Assembly: GCA_003952965.2 (NCBI GenBank)
Contig: CM025852.1
Span: forward strand, 27,325,448 to 27,389,447
Direction: 5' to 3'
Origin: Morella rubra
Lineage: Eukaryota > Streptophyta > Magnoliopsida > Fagales > Myricaceae
DNA: 64,000 bases
The notes under the pieces were generated by a model. That model ran no database searches, was not told the origin of the DNA, and saw only the letters and a program-made list of their open reading frames with translations. Below, piece by piece: positions 24,385 through 38,600 of this stretch. Within the stretch, counting starts at the first letter, position 1, and each line of letters begins with the position of its first letter. A program made the position numbers and the translations under genes.

Positions 24385-24662
24385 CACCAGTCCGTTCCAA
24401 CAACTCGGAAACCGACAGCAACTAGGTTGAAGACGGGAATCCCGACATCCCGGCATGGTGATTGGTGGAGGACAATGGCGTTTGTTCTTACCTGTCGGGG
24501 AGCGTCGAGAAATATGGCCGGTTGGCAGCACCAGTCCGTCCTTGAACAACTCGGACAACGACAGCAATTAGGTTGAAGACGGGAATCCCGGCATGGTGGA
24601 GGACGATGGGGTCTTTTGTTCTTACCTGTCGGGGAGCGCTGAGAAATATGGCCGGTTGGTAC
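24385..24662. repeat. Tandem duplication, two units of about 140 bp
   Basis: Unit 1 (24385-24528) and unit 2 (24529-24662) share accagtccgt, ggttgaagacgggaatccc, ttcttacctgtcggggagcg and gagaaatatggccggttgg. Unit 1 has an extra block (gacatcccgg...gattggtgg). Minus-strand ORFs through it are Pro/Arg/Cys-rich and differ in frame between units, so coding is unlikely. Confidence 0.85.
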
Positions 24663-24749
24663 CATCTCACTCGCGCAGACGTCCAGAAAAAGTAATGGTA
24701 CCTTCAGATTCTAAATGGCGATGCTGTACTTTCATAATCCGGGCTCTTG

Positions 24750-27700
24750 TTATTCTTAACAGAGAGTCAGCACAACATCAATATAAAGAGTATCCAATTT
24801 GTGAGTCAACTATATACCGCTGCACATTCTCAAGTGACAAATAAATGGAACTTCTCAGATACTGTAATTAGTTTGCTAACAATACTTCCTTCATATAGTA
24901 TTATTCTAACATATCACACATTGCAAGCTTAGATAACGTGAAATAATTGTACAGCATATTTATATAAATACCATCTATAGTTTCACACAATACTATGAAT
25001 ATGAACAAATTATTAGGAATGGTAAATATACTTTTTGAACCTTGGGTTGTTCTATAGTCTTACCGAGCTTTGGATGCTTCTGTGTTATCTTTTTTGTTTG
25101 TTTTGTTGTTGACACGATCATTAGGAGAGTAGCTACGAGTTTTTTCTTGTAGGTTATAATAGAATAGAAGGTATAGTCATATTGAGAAAGTATTTACTTA
25201 CAAAAAAAAATGAAAATTTCTGTGTGGTAATTAAAAATTTTGTGGATGTTGGACTACATGTGAATTGTCTAGGTAGGAATCTAGGTCTCAATTTATGGTG
25301 TAGTGGGAATTAGTGAGTAGATGTGCCAGGGACATTGAAGTGGGATTGAAACGTTATGTTGATGAGTGCAAGAATCGTATTCAATATTCATTCATATGTA
25401 TCATTTTTATCTATTTTTCGCGCTTAAGATTAATTAATCCGCAATTTTTTTAGGTGTTAAGATGGTCGAAATATAAATTGAAGTTGTAGTTACTTGTCGG
25501 TGTTAATCAGGTCTGAAGTTGATGTAGATGAATGTAGGAGGAGAGATTACATGAAGATTTGGGGTAAGTTCAGAAGTAGGGAGCTTGTCGTGTACGCATT
25601 ATGCTAATTATTCTCTTCAAGGTACTTTTTAGGAAGAGATGTTTATCTTATACTTAAATGGCTCTCAGGAGATTTAGAAAACATATTATGCGGCAATACT
25701 TTCAACAGGTGTATTTTATTTATAAGAGAAGATGAAAGATTGTTGGTTATAAATCATCATATTAGGTTGGGATATAAAAAAAGTCAGTGGTGAAGCTAAA
25801 CGTGGATTAGTTGATAGTATCATATTAAAAATGAATCAATAGTGAATATATTTAGTAGAGATTAAGATAGCAATAGATCTTAAATGGAATTGTTTATATA
25901 GAAATAGCATATCATTTCTTATTATTAATTTGTGGATTGATAGAGATTTACTCTAATTATTTAATCATATAGGTCTGTGTTCTATTAATCACGGGTGGCC
26001 TTTAGTAACATCATTGCATCCGATATTAAAGCTATCCGATGGTTAGTGACTTTCTACTGTGTCCAGTGATTCTTTCTTCATTTCTTAGGTTAATGTTTTG
26101 CTTTTATTAAAGTAATATTTTAAGTGCAAGAAATTAGCTAGACTATACATTTCTTCATTTTTACTCGGCTTTATTGTTATTTGGTTTCCATGTATTGAGC
26201 TCTAGAATTATAATCTTTCATTGCTCTATTATATGTCTTACATTTTTGGTTAAAATTTTGTAAGATGATTTAATTTTTATTCTCATTTTTCAATCCACTA
26301 AGCATTCACTTTGCATTTTTTTTTTTGACCTCACTTCACTTCATATATAAAACATAGTTTCAATTCTACGGCGTGTCTATAACACTAAACTTCATTGCTT
26401 TCATATTTTTAATCAATCATCTCAGGACTTTTTATTATCTGTGATAAGAAAATTACACTATAAGTACCTATAAAAAATTATACCTTTCTAAAACAAATTC
26501 TTATTTGACTCATACTTTATAGATCTCTGTGGTTGTACTCCGTGTCACAAGGGTTGGAATTTTTATCAATTTCGGCGCTGTTAGATTAGAAGTTGTTTCT
26601 TGTTTGTTCTCTTATCATCACTCTTCGTGTATGCGACAAGACCGGATGGTGGTTTGCAGAAGGAACACACGGTACAAGAACGATAGTGGTGACTTCAAAT
26701 TATGTTTTAAGTCTTATTTTTATCACAAAAACTCTATCATACTTAAGTGTAGGTACCCAAATCATCAAATATGGCGTACAATATTATTATCCCGATTGAT
26801 TTTAGTCGCATTGAATAACAACAAAACAAAACGTAGGTCTTAAGCTGCATTTGCTAGCTTTAACATTACTTATTATATTATCTCGCTTTAAAGATTTAAA
26901 CAAAAGCGTTTTAAATTTAATGAAAGACGCATTGACTTATATTTTTAACAGCGGAAGGTAATAGAAAAGATTTAAACACACGGATTGATAAAGGAAATTA
27001 AATTCTAAGTTATCCACTATTGTCATACATCATATATTCCATACATCAAAATTCCCCGTGTTTATTGTGGATGGTCTGGGTGTGACTTATTCGTTGCTTA
27101 TCTTCGTAAACACATTCACTTAGCGTCAGCTGGGCTCGGATATTTTACTCGATACTCGACGTTTATTTCAAACACACGCTTTAGCTTAGCTACGATCAGT
27201 TGTTCAAATCACCCTATCGAGACTAGATTGGGATAAAAGGAATCGTGTAGACCCTATACTACCTTGGTTTATAGCTTGAGTGACTTTTTTCTTAGTAGCA
27301 AAAATACAGGAGCAGCGTGATATGATGCGGATTTGCAAATGCGATAGTTCAATCTATTGAAGCGGAGTAAATGCCTAAGATTCACTTTGTTCAACTCCCT
27401 GTATAATTATTATCTCGATTTTGCGCTGAGCGTTACTATCTTACCTCTAACTACCTGACTTTTACTTATATATTGTACCCCGAGCTACCCGCGGTATGAG
27501 TGCTCTCCGCTCAGTTCTGGACTTCGAAAAAACGTGCAGCAACATGCACTTACTTCCAGGTGATATTTTATGCCCTTTTTTATTCTTTAACAAACAACTA
27601 TATTTCCTCGCCACCTGCAACTCAAACATACTATTGGGGATTATGCTTAATACTCTTGTTTCACCGAGCGATGATTTGTGGAATCAATATTTATGGTTAC

Positions 27701-29310
27701 AGATTTCTGGGAGCTGACCCCTTTTTAACTTCCTGTATATTTGAGCATATCCGCTCAGGAGTTAAAATCGTTAACAAGACGTGATAAATATGTAATTAGG
27801 TTATACGACTAATTGATTCAATTAGATGTTCTCGCAACTTCTGGAAGTTTAAATGGAATGATACTATGGGACTCCTTTTTACATTATGTTCTCTAGCCCT
27901 TGCCTCATCCTTGCTTGAAGACCAAAGGAAGCAATTTCATCAATTGAGACGACAATATTTTACTAGACCATGATGGCATCAAACATGTACGTAATGGTCC
28001 TCGGTTATTCGAAGTTTAAATCCTTCCCTAGCATCCACGTTTGGTTTGCTCAATAACTGCAAATAAGAATGCTTTATTTTTAATTCTTTGAATTGAAGAA
28101 TTTCTGGGATTTACAAAACGCTTGGTTGGACACGCATCTGAAATAACATTCAAAGACGTTGTGGTTTTGAATGAATTCGGGTTTTACATAAGTTGGTTTG
28201 GTTTTGATAACTTTTTTAGAGAGACATCCACTTCAATGCAGTATATGTTAGCTCTGGATAACAAACACTTTGAACTCATTGATTTTGCCAAGTCCTAATT
28301 GTTACTATGATGTTGATCTTTGAAGACATTATTCACTGAATTTTGGACGTTTGATGATACAGAAGAAACTATCACTAAAGATGCAAATGAACTTGAGTGT
28401 TTAAAGAAAACTTATCAAGAGTTGTATGAAGAGATTATTAAAGTAAAGAAGGAGAATTGTGTGACCAACTTAAGCTAAACTATTATTGTGGGTTGTAAAT
28501 ATATTTATATATATTAAGTATGGTTGGAGAGAGGGATGTATTGTCCATAATCCATGACTGAACCACCTTACTTCGGCTCAAAGAAATTCTATGAATCATA
28601 TAGGTTGTATATGTATAACTTCTTACTCGCGGGGTGGGCATTATTACATTGAGTATAAATATTAATTATAATGATGTAATTTAATTTGTAAAGGAAAGGA
28701 GAGTGAGCAGGGCAGTAACAAAGTTTTTTCTACTTGGGGAATTCCCGCAAAGGCGAAGGATTTATCTATAAATTAATAGATAGAATTATGTAGTTCTTCT
28801 TGAAATCTCATTTATTTATTGGGCGAGGAGAACAAATTCTTTTCAAAAAGAAGTCTTCAATTCCTGAATGGTTAGACTTCTCTGCTGATTTAAGTCAAAC
28901 AAAGTCTTGACAACTAGATTATTTAATGCATTTAATCATTAGGTAATAAACGATTGTTATTTGGTAGACGAATTGGATAGGTGGAAGATCATAAGGTGAC
29001 ACTGATCAGACGACTTAATAAATTTCGAGCACAAGCGAACTTAAGACCTGTTTAAAAATTTCTCAAGCGGATCAAAGATACAAATGGCTAAAGAAGATGG
29101 CATACATCGAGAAAGTCAAGACGGGATATTCAAGGCAGAATCATCGGTCCAATAGGAAGCTTGTTAACTCCTTATTCCTATTACATCAGTTGAACAAGGT
29201 GTTAGAATTTGAATCAGTCGGCATTTGTATTAAATATCGAGATAGAATATATTTGTACGCCATAAATAAAAAAATAATATTCCATATCTCAAATTCTTGA
29301 CATAAACAGT
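24750..29310. other. Unassigned repeat-like sequence, indel-rich
   Basis: No clean gene. The block 26880-27780 has the look of LTR-retrotransposon LTR/UTR sequence (for example ctatcgagactagattggga, cgagctacccgcggtatgag), but no ends were found. A plus-strand acidic-lysine-rich piece near 28330-28480 (ELECLKKTYQELYEE) could be a gag coiled coil. Frames are short everywhere. The 3' exons of the phosphatase gene should lie here or below but were not recognised. Confidence 0.4.
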
Positions 29311-29497
29311 TATTATGCCTGCCTTCTGCAAGCTTTTTCCTTTCCATGGGTTCTTAAAATGAGCCACTAAGGCCCTGGATAACAAAGCAGAGGAATATCC
29401 AAGCACACGATGAGCAGCGAAGATTAACCATGATTGCTTCCATCGATCTGCAGATGCAAGGCAACGCTCAATGAACTGGTACTGTTTTGTTCCTACT

Positions 29498-29830
29498 TGT
29501 AGAATGTGAAATAAATGAGAGAGAAAAATTAAAGGCTGAGACTGAATGCAAAATTCTCATTCAGGTAAAAGAAAAACCGAGAGCTCCTTTATACAAGCTT
29601 ACGCGAATGGGAGAAAAACAAAATAACAAACTGTACAGCAGGACAAGTGCATCAATCGATGCATAACAGAATAACATTCCTTTTAACCAACGCCATTATG
29701 TTGCATGAGTCAATGCTTCGGTATTGTGGAATGCAGAGGAGTTGGTTGTGACCTGGAGAAGCACAGCTGACTTGTGATTGTGATGCTGAATCAGGAGTTG
29801 ACAAGGAGTTGGAAGGAGCTGAGTCTAATA
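29498..29830 (-). repeat. Copia 3' LTR
   Basis: Plus-strand start tgtagaatgtgaaataaatg, end gagtctaata. The purine-rich GTAGGGGC lies just inside it. It contains a TATA-like ttgtataaag on the minus strand. Confidence 0.7.
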
Positions 29831-29844
29831 GCCCCTACAAGATG

Positions 29845-30484
29845 GAGAGTAGATAGCAGATACTCCCATCTTGAGCAGAAGAGTCCGAAAGATAGGAGAA
29901 GGGAGAGGCTTGGTGAGTATATCAGCAAGCTGAGAACCAGATGGAACATAAGCAGTAGACAGCGTGCCATCAGCAATCTTGTCACAAACTAAGTGGCAAT
30001 CAAGCCCAATGTGCTTGGTACGTTCGTGGAAAATCGGGTTCGAGGAAATATGGAGGGCAGCCTTATTGTCATCGTGGAGAAGAGAAGGTGGTGGATGTGG
30101 AATATGAAGATCAGCAAGTGAATATCGAAGCCAAGTAAGCTCGCAATTAGAAGCAGCAACCATGGAACGATATTTTGCCTCAGCTGAGTTCCAGGAAACA
30201 GGGGACTACTTCTTACATTTCCAAGAGACGAGAGAATGACCAAGAAGCACACAATAACCAGGGATAGATTTTCAGGTATCGGGGCAAAAGGCCCAATCAG
30301 AATCACAAAATCTAGTCAACTGCAGAGGAGAAGCAGGAGGAAAATAGAGACCCTGTCCAGGAGTATCCTTCACAAACCGAAGGATCTTGTGAGCTGCAGC
30401 AAGATGAGGAGCACGAGGTTGAGACATAAATTGGCTGAGGAGATGTACAGAGAAACAGATGTTAGGCTGCGTGAGGGTTGTTAG
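29845..30484 (-). pseudogene. Copia RNase H domain
   Basis: Continuous homology from QPNICFSVHLL to YSPSCRGY except for two stop codons (after FCPDT and after WKCKK). Both are single-base transitions from sense codons usual at those places. This stretch is clean compared with the sequence beyond 30484. Confidence 0.9.
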
Positions 30485-32950
30485 TGCATTTTTATGTTGG
30501 CATCATTTCATACCAAAATATGTCGTGATCGAGTTGTAATTTTGGTCCTCACATTTGTTTAAGAGTCAGAGTTGATGGTCTGTCCAAAGTCTTAATCAGT
30601 TCAAACATGCGTTTCCGCGTAGATGCGTCTTTGGAAAAATCTAAGTCATGTCACTAGTTACAACAAGGTGGCGCTTGAAAATTCAATAGAAGTTACCAAG
30701 GTTACGGGTATCGAGTAATCAAATTAATTTCAGAACAGAACATAAGCGTTCGCGAGCGTAAGCGATTCTGGAACGTTTCAAAAATCACACTGAAATTTTT
30801 AGATTTTCCTTTGTTAAAACCTTATGACTACCCTAGGTTTTGGGGAGGTGTCTAAGAATTGTTTGGGCTTAGTTGAGGCTAACTTGTGCCTTCTGATAGA
30901 CCGAGAAGATTGTGCTTCAACTGATGAGTTTTTATCTATTCATTTCTCCAATCTCTGATAACTTCATATGGTGTTGAGGCGTGCTGAAGAATGTTTGTTT
31001 GTAGATCATATAGAGTAATGTTGCAAAGTTGGAGGGGAATTCGCCGAGCGGAATTAAGCGGAGTTAGAATTAGTTATCAACTCAGGCGTTGTCAAGAGTC
31101 AAAGAAACTAGGGTTTATTGTCTGAATACTATTTTAGGGTATATTCTTAGTGAATTTTTGGCTGCTGCTAGCCCAGAGTAGTTTTTTCCTTTATATAGAT
31201 ATATAAAGGTCTAATTCGCGAATCTTTTCTGGTCTACATAAACTCCTTGCTATCTTGTGTGATTGAAGTTAGGTTGTTTTAATTAGTGCGCTGCTTATCT
31301 GTTCGCCAACTGAGATTGATTCATATATGCCCATGTTATATACCATAAGAGTTAGAAATATGTGGTAGATGACATGAATTGTTGAAATTGTTTAATATGG
31401 CCGATTTATGTTAATTGCGGAGTAGAGAACACGCAGTACTCTCACAAACCATATGCCTGAGTGATGGATTAGCGTATGTAGCTCCGAATGGATTTATTAG
31501 GCGTTAAGCAATATAAGTAAAAGTTCATGAATACGAAAATGAGTGTGGGGCTAGAGAAGAGTGACACAAGATGGATCATCCAAGTGCTGGAATCGATAAC
31601 CTACCATTGTGTGTAGGAGCACTAGAATAGTGTTTGTGGTCCATAGGAATTTTCGGCTTGCTTGTGCCAGAACAAAAGCTTGTATTAGCAGAGTGTCAAT
31701 GAGGACTTTGAAAGGTCTGATTAACCGCAAGAGGGGGGGGTGAAGTGTGCGGTGGTCTCCAATAATATCTTAAAACATTGTTTAAGATATTTCAAGCAGT
31801 ATATAGTCAATGCGCATAGAAGACAGAACAGGGAGATATTAAGAGGCAGCGATGATGATTGAGAGGTGGATGTTTAAGAGATGACATCGTATTGAGAGTG
31901 TGCTGTTTTCTCTTCAGAAGTGCGTTCGTGCTAATCTCTTGCTGGAGGATGGATTCATATCAAGGATTACACGCAAGAGGAAGAATAACGTTTACCTCTT
32001 ATGCTATCTTTATCTAAATACTGATGGTGGACGCAAATTGATCTATAGAGACACGCTAGGTAGTTATAAGCGATGTGAGGATAATTTTGGACAATGCGTT
32101 TTGCTGTGGCTCTCACCTTCAATTCTTCACAATCTCCAAAACTCAGCAATGGAATTTCTTCTAGCGCAGAGTAGATTTATTGAAGTAATGATGCACAGTC
32201 TACTTTCCTCCAACGAGTACTCTGATTCGACCGGTTTTCATTTCTTAACAACGGTGGGGTTTATTAAGGATGGGGGTAAGAGACAAAGAATTGGTTTAGT
32301 CAAATATATAAGTGATAAATCAAAATACGTTGCAATACTAAAGTATCTCATATAGACAAGCTGAAATTTGGCAGAGAATCACAGCTTTCTTGGTAGGTTG
32401 GTCTTTTATTCCTTTCAAAGTCATTTCTCTCTCTATGAGTTGGAGTCAGAATATAATTGTCAAATCTATGCGTACGATTCTCTATTTCTTCTCTTTTTCT
32501 TCTAGTATTTAAATCTCCTTTGACTTCTATTGAGCGTTATCGAAGTAATAAGAAATGTTGAGAGCATCACCGGTTTCAAAGTAATCAGTCATAATGAAAA
32601 GGTGATTTCGAGGATTTGACAATATTGATGATTTTCATTAAAGTACCATGCATGTGTTTGTGCGCATTGGTAAGGTAAGTCTTGATCAAAGTCAAAAATT
32701 GCAAGTGGATGTATGAGCTCTCGAGCGGCAGTGCAATGTGTTGACCATAGCATGTGCGACACTCGCATGACTATTCTATGGTTTGGAGGAGATGTTCTGT
32801 GGGTATATGTGTGAGACTGACTTAGTGAAGTAAAGAGTTTGGAGAATGATATCTCAGCCCTAGTTTTAAAGCGTTTCCTAATCAATTTCCAAATGCATCT
32901 ATTTTTAACGCAATTCTTACCATAAAGGAAAATTGATTTATCACTTGTGG
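30479..32950. mobile_element. Probable nested insertion within Copia RNase H/RT
   Basis: Copia coding sequence stops abruptly at 30484 and reverse-transcriptase-like sequence resumes only near 33180, leaving about 2.5 kb extra. The left edge reads TGTTAGTGCATTTTTATGTTGG, like an LTR start. No identifiable domain was found inside; the right edge is approximate. Confidence 0.45.
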
Positions 32951-33177
32951 TAATTGTTTAACGTCTCTTATAAGATTTAGGTTACAGAAACAGCTTATAG
33001 ATCTTCTTTGATGAAAATCGATAAATTTTTGCTTAGAATATGGAAGGGGATTAGACATACAAAGTGCAAATTTAAATTAATTTCAAAGATTGAATATTTG
33101 GTTTATCATAAATAATATATAATAGATATATGTTGAAACGACCTTTGGGCTAAACAGGACTTAGATTAGGCCATAAC

Positions 33178-34172
33178 TTATTTGATGATAAGGGTTGATA
33201 TTACAATATAATGACTATTGTTTTTAGGTTTTTGTAGCGAAAATTTGATCTTCACGTTGTCCGATGAAGCAATGAGAAGAAGATCCTTGATGTGAAATAT
33301 GAGATGTATTAGAGCCTCTTGAGGTGAGTCAAAACAAGAGTCATTAGGCAGAGAGATGAGTATCATCATGATAAAGAAGAAAAAAAAGGCACAAATGAGG
33401 TAGACCGATGTCTTGCCAATGCGCTATACTATAGTATTCTCCGATAGTCAATGCATACAGTCAACATGATCGAAAATACTGAGCATATTTCCTACAATAT
33501 ATTAAAGGACAGTGTGCTGTTTTCTAGGCCATACAAAATTTGCAAAGGGACATGTGACGGTATGGGTATGCAATTGATTAGAGTTAGAGATGGTGTATGT
33601 GTAACGTCTTCAATAGAAGATCCACATTGAGAAGAATATGAGATTTATGATTTATAGCAAATATGGGGTGGATAACGGGTATATAACCTGTGAAATGAGA
33701 GTGTCATTTGGAAATCAAGAGGTGGCTTGCACATATCTTTATCAACGGAAGAAAAGAGTTCATGAGTAATTAAGGTTTCTCGCTAGTTCTGATAATCCTT
33801 TAGAATTGTAACAAGTCGAGCTTTGTAGCGCTCAATGGTACCATTGGAATTATATTTGATACGGTAAACCCATTTCAAGCCAATAGCAGATTTTCCTACA
33901 GGGAGGTTAGTAATAACCCAAGTGCCATTTGATTCCAAAGCATAAAGTTCATTTGCCATAGCTAATTTCCAATCATCAGACTTAGTAGCTTGGGAGTAAG
34001 AGGATAGTGCGACAACTTTGAGAATAGATGTAGAGAAGGCATGATGAGAAGGTGATAAATGGGTGTAAGAAAGATAATGGTGTAAGATACACTCAGGGAT
34101 AAGGAACAGATGGAGAGACATCAATGAGCCTTGGAGACGGGCGTGTAGATAGAATGCATTATGACACTTCAT
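33178..34172 (-). pseudogene. Copia reverse transcriptase, heavily indel-disrupted
   Basis: The 34050-33790 part is readable (see the element entry). Below it, words of the expected domain appear in shifting frames: an AAAGGATTATC...AATTACTCATGAACT block fitting a KGY...DYSETFSPV motif, a TTGTATGGCCTAGAAAACAGCAC block fitting LYGLKQAP, and DLLLIASSDNVKI near 33250 fitting the YVDD box region. No long frame survives. Confidence 0.7.
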
Positions 34173-35693
34173 ATGACTCAGTTAGGACTAGACCAAGGAT
34201 TTGCAGAATTTTATTTACAAAATTTTGAGAGATTTAGCTTAATACCTTCGAATAGTTTAGCAGTAAAGCGTCTCTTTATGCCAAACCATATGAGTGTCTT
34301 GGTCGAGCTATGAAAATTTTGGCAGCTAGTTTGGAATTGGAATCAGTTTTGGTATAGGGGAATTGAGTTAAATTTGTTTTTTTCTGTTATTCTTTTTGCA
34401 ATGAAACTCAGGGATGTACTCACTAGACAAGGAGATTGTTAAGAAAATCGATTGATGCTTAATGTGGGAGTTGAAAAGTATTCATTGAGTCTCTATTTAA
34501 AGTAACCTGGAATTATGGTCATTATTGCGTGTCCAGTATCAAGCTAAGACTTTGAGTGCTTCCACATGAAAGAGATAGTGGTATACTTAAACTGTTCTAA
34601 GTAAAAATTGTTTATCTAATTTCATTCACAAGTAGCAGAAGACCCTTCAGCTTGGAGATAAGCATTACCAAATCACTGCTTGTGAATAGATAATCGGATG
34701 CTTGCTTCAAGTAGAAGAATATGAGGGGTCCAATTATTTTTAAAGGGCAACGTTGTTATTAGTACCATCACAGTATAAGTATTGAATATACTCTATATGA
34801 TTGTTAACGTGTATTTGCAGTAGATCTGGCATTTGTCTGTAGGCCAGATGAGATGACATATGATTCATTCTCAAGCAGTCTCAAAAAGAGGAATCATAAG
34901 AATTGGCTGAGAATGCGTGAGTCAGTGAATTGTGTTAAGTTGGTTCATAAGAGATGATCATAGCACATATTTTCACTAATCTGCACTTTTGAGAGTGATC
35001 TTCGAATAGTTATGTAGCCTCATCACAGAAGGTGTGTAAGTAATTATGATTCTGATGATTAGTGGAGGTCGAGTGGTGAGCAAGAAGTTCATGATGGAAA
35101 TAACTCTACTTCGTTTGGATTAAGATATGGGATCGTAGAATTGTAGTGGTGGATTGAGGTTTAGATTGGTTCGAAAAAAGAGAGTGTTCATATGAAATGG
35201 GATATTGTGTAGGCTATTAGTAGTGATAGCTAACATAAAAGATGGAATATAGCTGCTCTATACAGCATGTAGGATATGTAAAATAATTGAGAGAGAAAGG
35301 AAATTAGTAACACTGTTGAGAAATGCAAGATTGTTCATATTTCGTTGATTAGTAAAAGATCAAATAAGAGTTCACTCTTATACAGCTAAGACGCTTACTC
35401 CCCTCAATAATTGGCGTGGAATACCAAAAACAAATAGATAACAAACTAGTGAGAGTTGGAGATGTCGATGACGTGCAAGTGCGAGTGAATAACACAGAAT
35501 AGGCATAGGGTATGTTTTACGCATTTCGCGGCATATTTGGGGTGATGGCATAAGGAGATGGTGTTGATATCTGGTGGATAATGTTAAGGGGGATTTCAGT
35601 TGTGAGCTTGATGGATGAGCTGGAAGCAATAGCTGAATTGTGATTGTGGTTGCTAGACTCAGAAGCTACAAGAGTGAAGGTGCCTGAGTATCA

Positions 35694-38600
35694 ATCAAAT
35701 GTCTATATACCTCTTCGCACGTAAGTTATGTTGCATGTAGCTTATAACGCAAGTGCAAAAGTGCTATACATCGATATATAGTGATGAATAGCACCATGAC
35801 AACTTATGTTCACTAGTTGTTTCTCATTGTGTTACAGTGAGGTAAAGAATAGATTAGGTGAAATTCTATTGCTTAAGTTTTATTCATGTTCCGATGAAGT
35901 GTTAACATAAGAGGTGTATTGGAATTGTGAAGTAGAGGAATTTAAATTATGGAACTTTGGAACGTGGTTTGGATATAAAGTAAATTTATTAATTTATGTT
36001 AATATTTTAATCGTCTTCAGCAAACACTATAGTAAAAGCCACATTATCTATCACTCCCTGAGCAAAAAAAAATGAGATTTGGAATATAAGTGAGACCCAA
36101 GTGCTTTTGATCGGAGTGGAGCATCTCGAATGCATCAGTCTTTATACGAATTTGTTGTGACGCAAGAGATGCTAACAATAAACCAGTTTCAGGGATGCTG
36201 TATTAATATTGAAGATGGTAATATACGGAGGTTTACACTCATCTTCAAAACAGAGCAATATGTGCTAAGCAGAGATTTATGGGTGTATGACCATTAGATG
36301 CACTCTGAGGATAGGAGTCATAAGGGGGAAAAGCTGCATCTCCAAAGACATGAGACATAGAATGATATACTGATCAAAGAGAGAAAAAGTCGTTGTTAGC
36401 TGGGAACAGTATGTGATTAAACCGCTCATAGTGATTGATTGCTATTCGCGCTGACCAATTTCCTCAGATCGGTTCGTGAAGCTGGGAGATACAACGTCTC
36501 AAAGTCAGTTTAGAACACTTGAGTGAATTACCTTATTGGTCGTATAGAATAATGTCTTAATTAGGTGAGGCTTACATCAATGAGGCATACTTTTGCGATA
36601 TTCAGGGAAGTCAGGCTTCAGTGCCATTGTTTTCTTATAAGCAGAGTAGGCCTATTGGGAAGTGATGTGATTCCAAAGTCGTGGTCGATGATCTTTTAAG
36701 TTGACTGCGTTACGAGGGAAGAATTTTAAAATAGGTTTTATGTTTTTGTTTTGTTAGCTCGTGTGACTGATTTCTTGTATACTCTGACCGAAGTATTCAT
36801 AGGTAAGAACAGATGAGGTGTTTCTCTATGTGTTTCATATGTGATATGGATATGTAGGCTTATGTCTCATGGATAGGCAGAGACGCTCATTGAACAGAAT
36901 CCTTCCTGTGAATTGGGGTGCAATAATTACTGATAGTATTGTAACTCAAATACATGTACGCTATAACTCAAATCTTTCGCGTCTATACCTATTCCTTGGA
37001 ATCTATAATCAAGAGAACCGACGATATTCTGAAATGACTGATGTATAAATAAACCGAGAGGATACTAAAACCAAAATACAAGTTTGTAGCAAAATATCTA
37101 AGTCGAGTATATACGGAAAATGACAATGATAACAGAATGGACTCATATGTCCAAAGCAATGTCACAAAGACTCAATGATTCACACGGACTTTAGCAAAGA
37201 ATTAAATACCCTCAAGACAGATGCGGTATCTAAATGCGCACACAGACCAGGAGATATACATCATCCTAGCCTGCTAAGGATGATTTTCACAGATCATCTG
37301 CTCCAAAAAGTATATACAATTTCCTCATTACTTAGTTCATATTTCTCGACCATTCCACTCTTTTATCCCTAAATTTGTTCACATATCCCAAATATCATTA
37401 CTCCCAAACTAAATATAAACGTACACTTTAAAAATCCATAATTACGACATCACCTTTTACCAAATTTGTTGAGATTCCAATACTAAAACCAATAAAATAC
37501 GGTACAAGTTAAAAAAGTCCATAATCTACAAACAAATCATTTTTACCCAAATTTGTTCAATTCCCAATATAGTAAATCAAAACCATATAAATTACGGTAA
37601 TACTATGATTTGAAAATCATCGGTTGTAACCTAATACGGTAATATGCTTAATGATTTTAAAGCTTCTCATGTTGTCCGACAATCTCTCGAAACCTAGTAG
37701 CAACATCTCAATCTAAATTTTTGGTCTCCAATATACATTCTCTGCAACCATTTATTAACCTCGATCTCTTCAACTTTTAGAATTCAAACATTTCTCTATC
37801 TATCACTTTAAAATTAAAATATAAGATCCATATCCATATATTTGAAATTCAAACATAAGAATAATCATTATCCATATCTTAACTATCATAACTTCAATAT
37901 AGAGTAATGATCTCCTATTTGCACTTTGTAATTCGAAAATTAAGATTCATGCTACAAAAATAAAATGGATTAGCCTACTCTCTGAATTTAATATAAATTA
38001 TACTGCACTTTAATTTTTTCGGAATGTAGTTTACATTGATGTAAATTTTGTTGTGCCTCAAAGTTTTTTTTTGCAGAAGATTTTGCTCTTCCATAAACGG
38101 AAGCCAGTATGTAGCCATGATCTATAGATAGAAGAAGGATGGTTGAACGAGATGGACGACGTAGAGAGGTAATACAGGAACATTGATCGATAGATTGACG
38201 CTTATAGGGACTAAAGAAGAATGAGAGGGGTCATTCACAACGATGTGATACGTCACGGTAGCTTATTTTGGTCTTGCAATGGAGGTTTAACCTCGAGCAT
38301 GTGTGTGCATTCTGGAGACAGCAAATGGCATTGATAATTTATCAGTTGTAGTTATTCCTTTTTTGAGGTCGCTTCTTCTTCATTAAACGATTCGCACTCA
38401 ATGGTCTGAACTTTGAGAAGATACTGTGGAAAGGAGAATCAGGCGGAACATGTTTTATAATCTGGTGACAGTTGTATAATATCTTTGAGCAAGTCTCTTC
38501 CGCTTTCTAGATGGCTATACGTGAATATATTAGGATTCGAATCACTCGCATATTAGAAAGTTCGTTATATCTTAATGAACTGAAAACCATCATTGCGACT

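Larger units (their letters stand above)
29498..35693 (-). mobile_element. Copia element inserted in the phosphatase gene, gag-pol incomplete
   Basis: The 3' LTR is 29498-29830 and ends TTCTACA against phosphatase exon sequence. A diverged, indel-rich partner LTR is at 35268-35693 (shared words: tgtag, gagagagaaa, aacaaact, ttgtgattgt). A degraded tRNA-Met-type primer site lies at 35252-35267 (TGCTGTATAGAGCAGC in element sense; usual form TGGTATCAGAGC). RNase H is at 30484-29845: LLSQFMSQPRAPHLAAAH, CDSDWAFCPDT, HDDNKAALHISSNPIFHERT, LADILTKPLPS. The start of the reverse transcriptase is at 34050-33790 (WKLAMANELYALESNGTW, GLKWVYRIKYNSNGTIERY). Two in-frame stops in RNase H replace codons expected to be CGA and CAG. 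Protease and integrase were not recognised. Confidence 0.8.

Noticed and set aside
27496..27784. Hydrophobic ORFs resembling organelle membrane proteins
   Set aside because: No conserved motif could be named and the block looks like LTR/UTR sequence. An organellar insertion would need a database match.
31900..32355. 151-codon plus-strand ORF
   Set aside because: Falls in the indel-rich nested insertion; no recognisable domain, and composition is like its non-coding surroundings.
35378..35629. Minus-strand ORF first taken for a Copia coding region
   Set aside because: Aligns to the LTR at 29498-29830 (shared aacaaact, ttgtgattgt and tgtag words), so it is LTR sequence.
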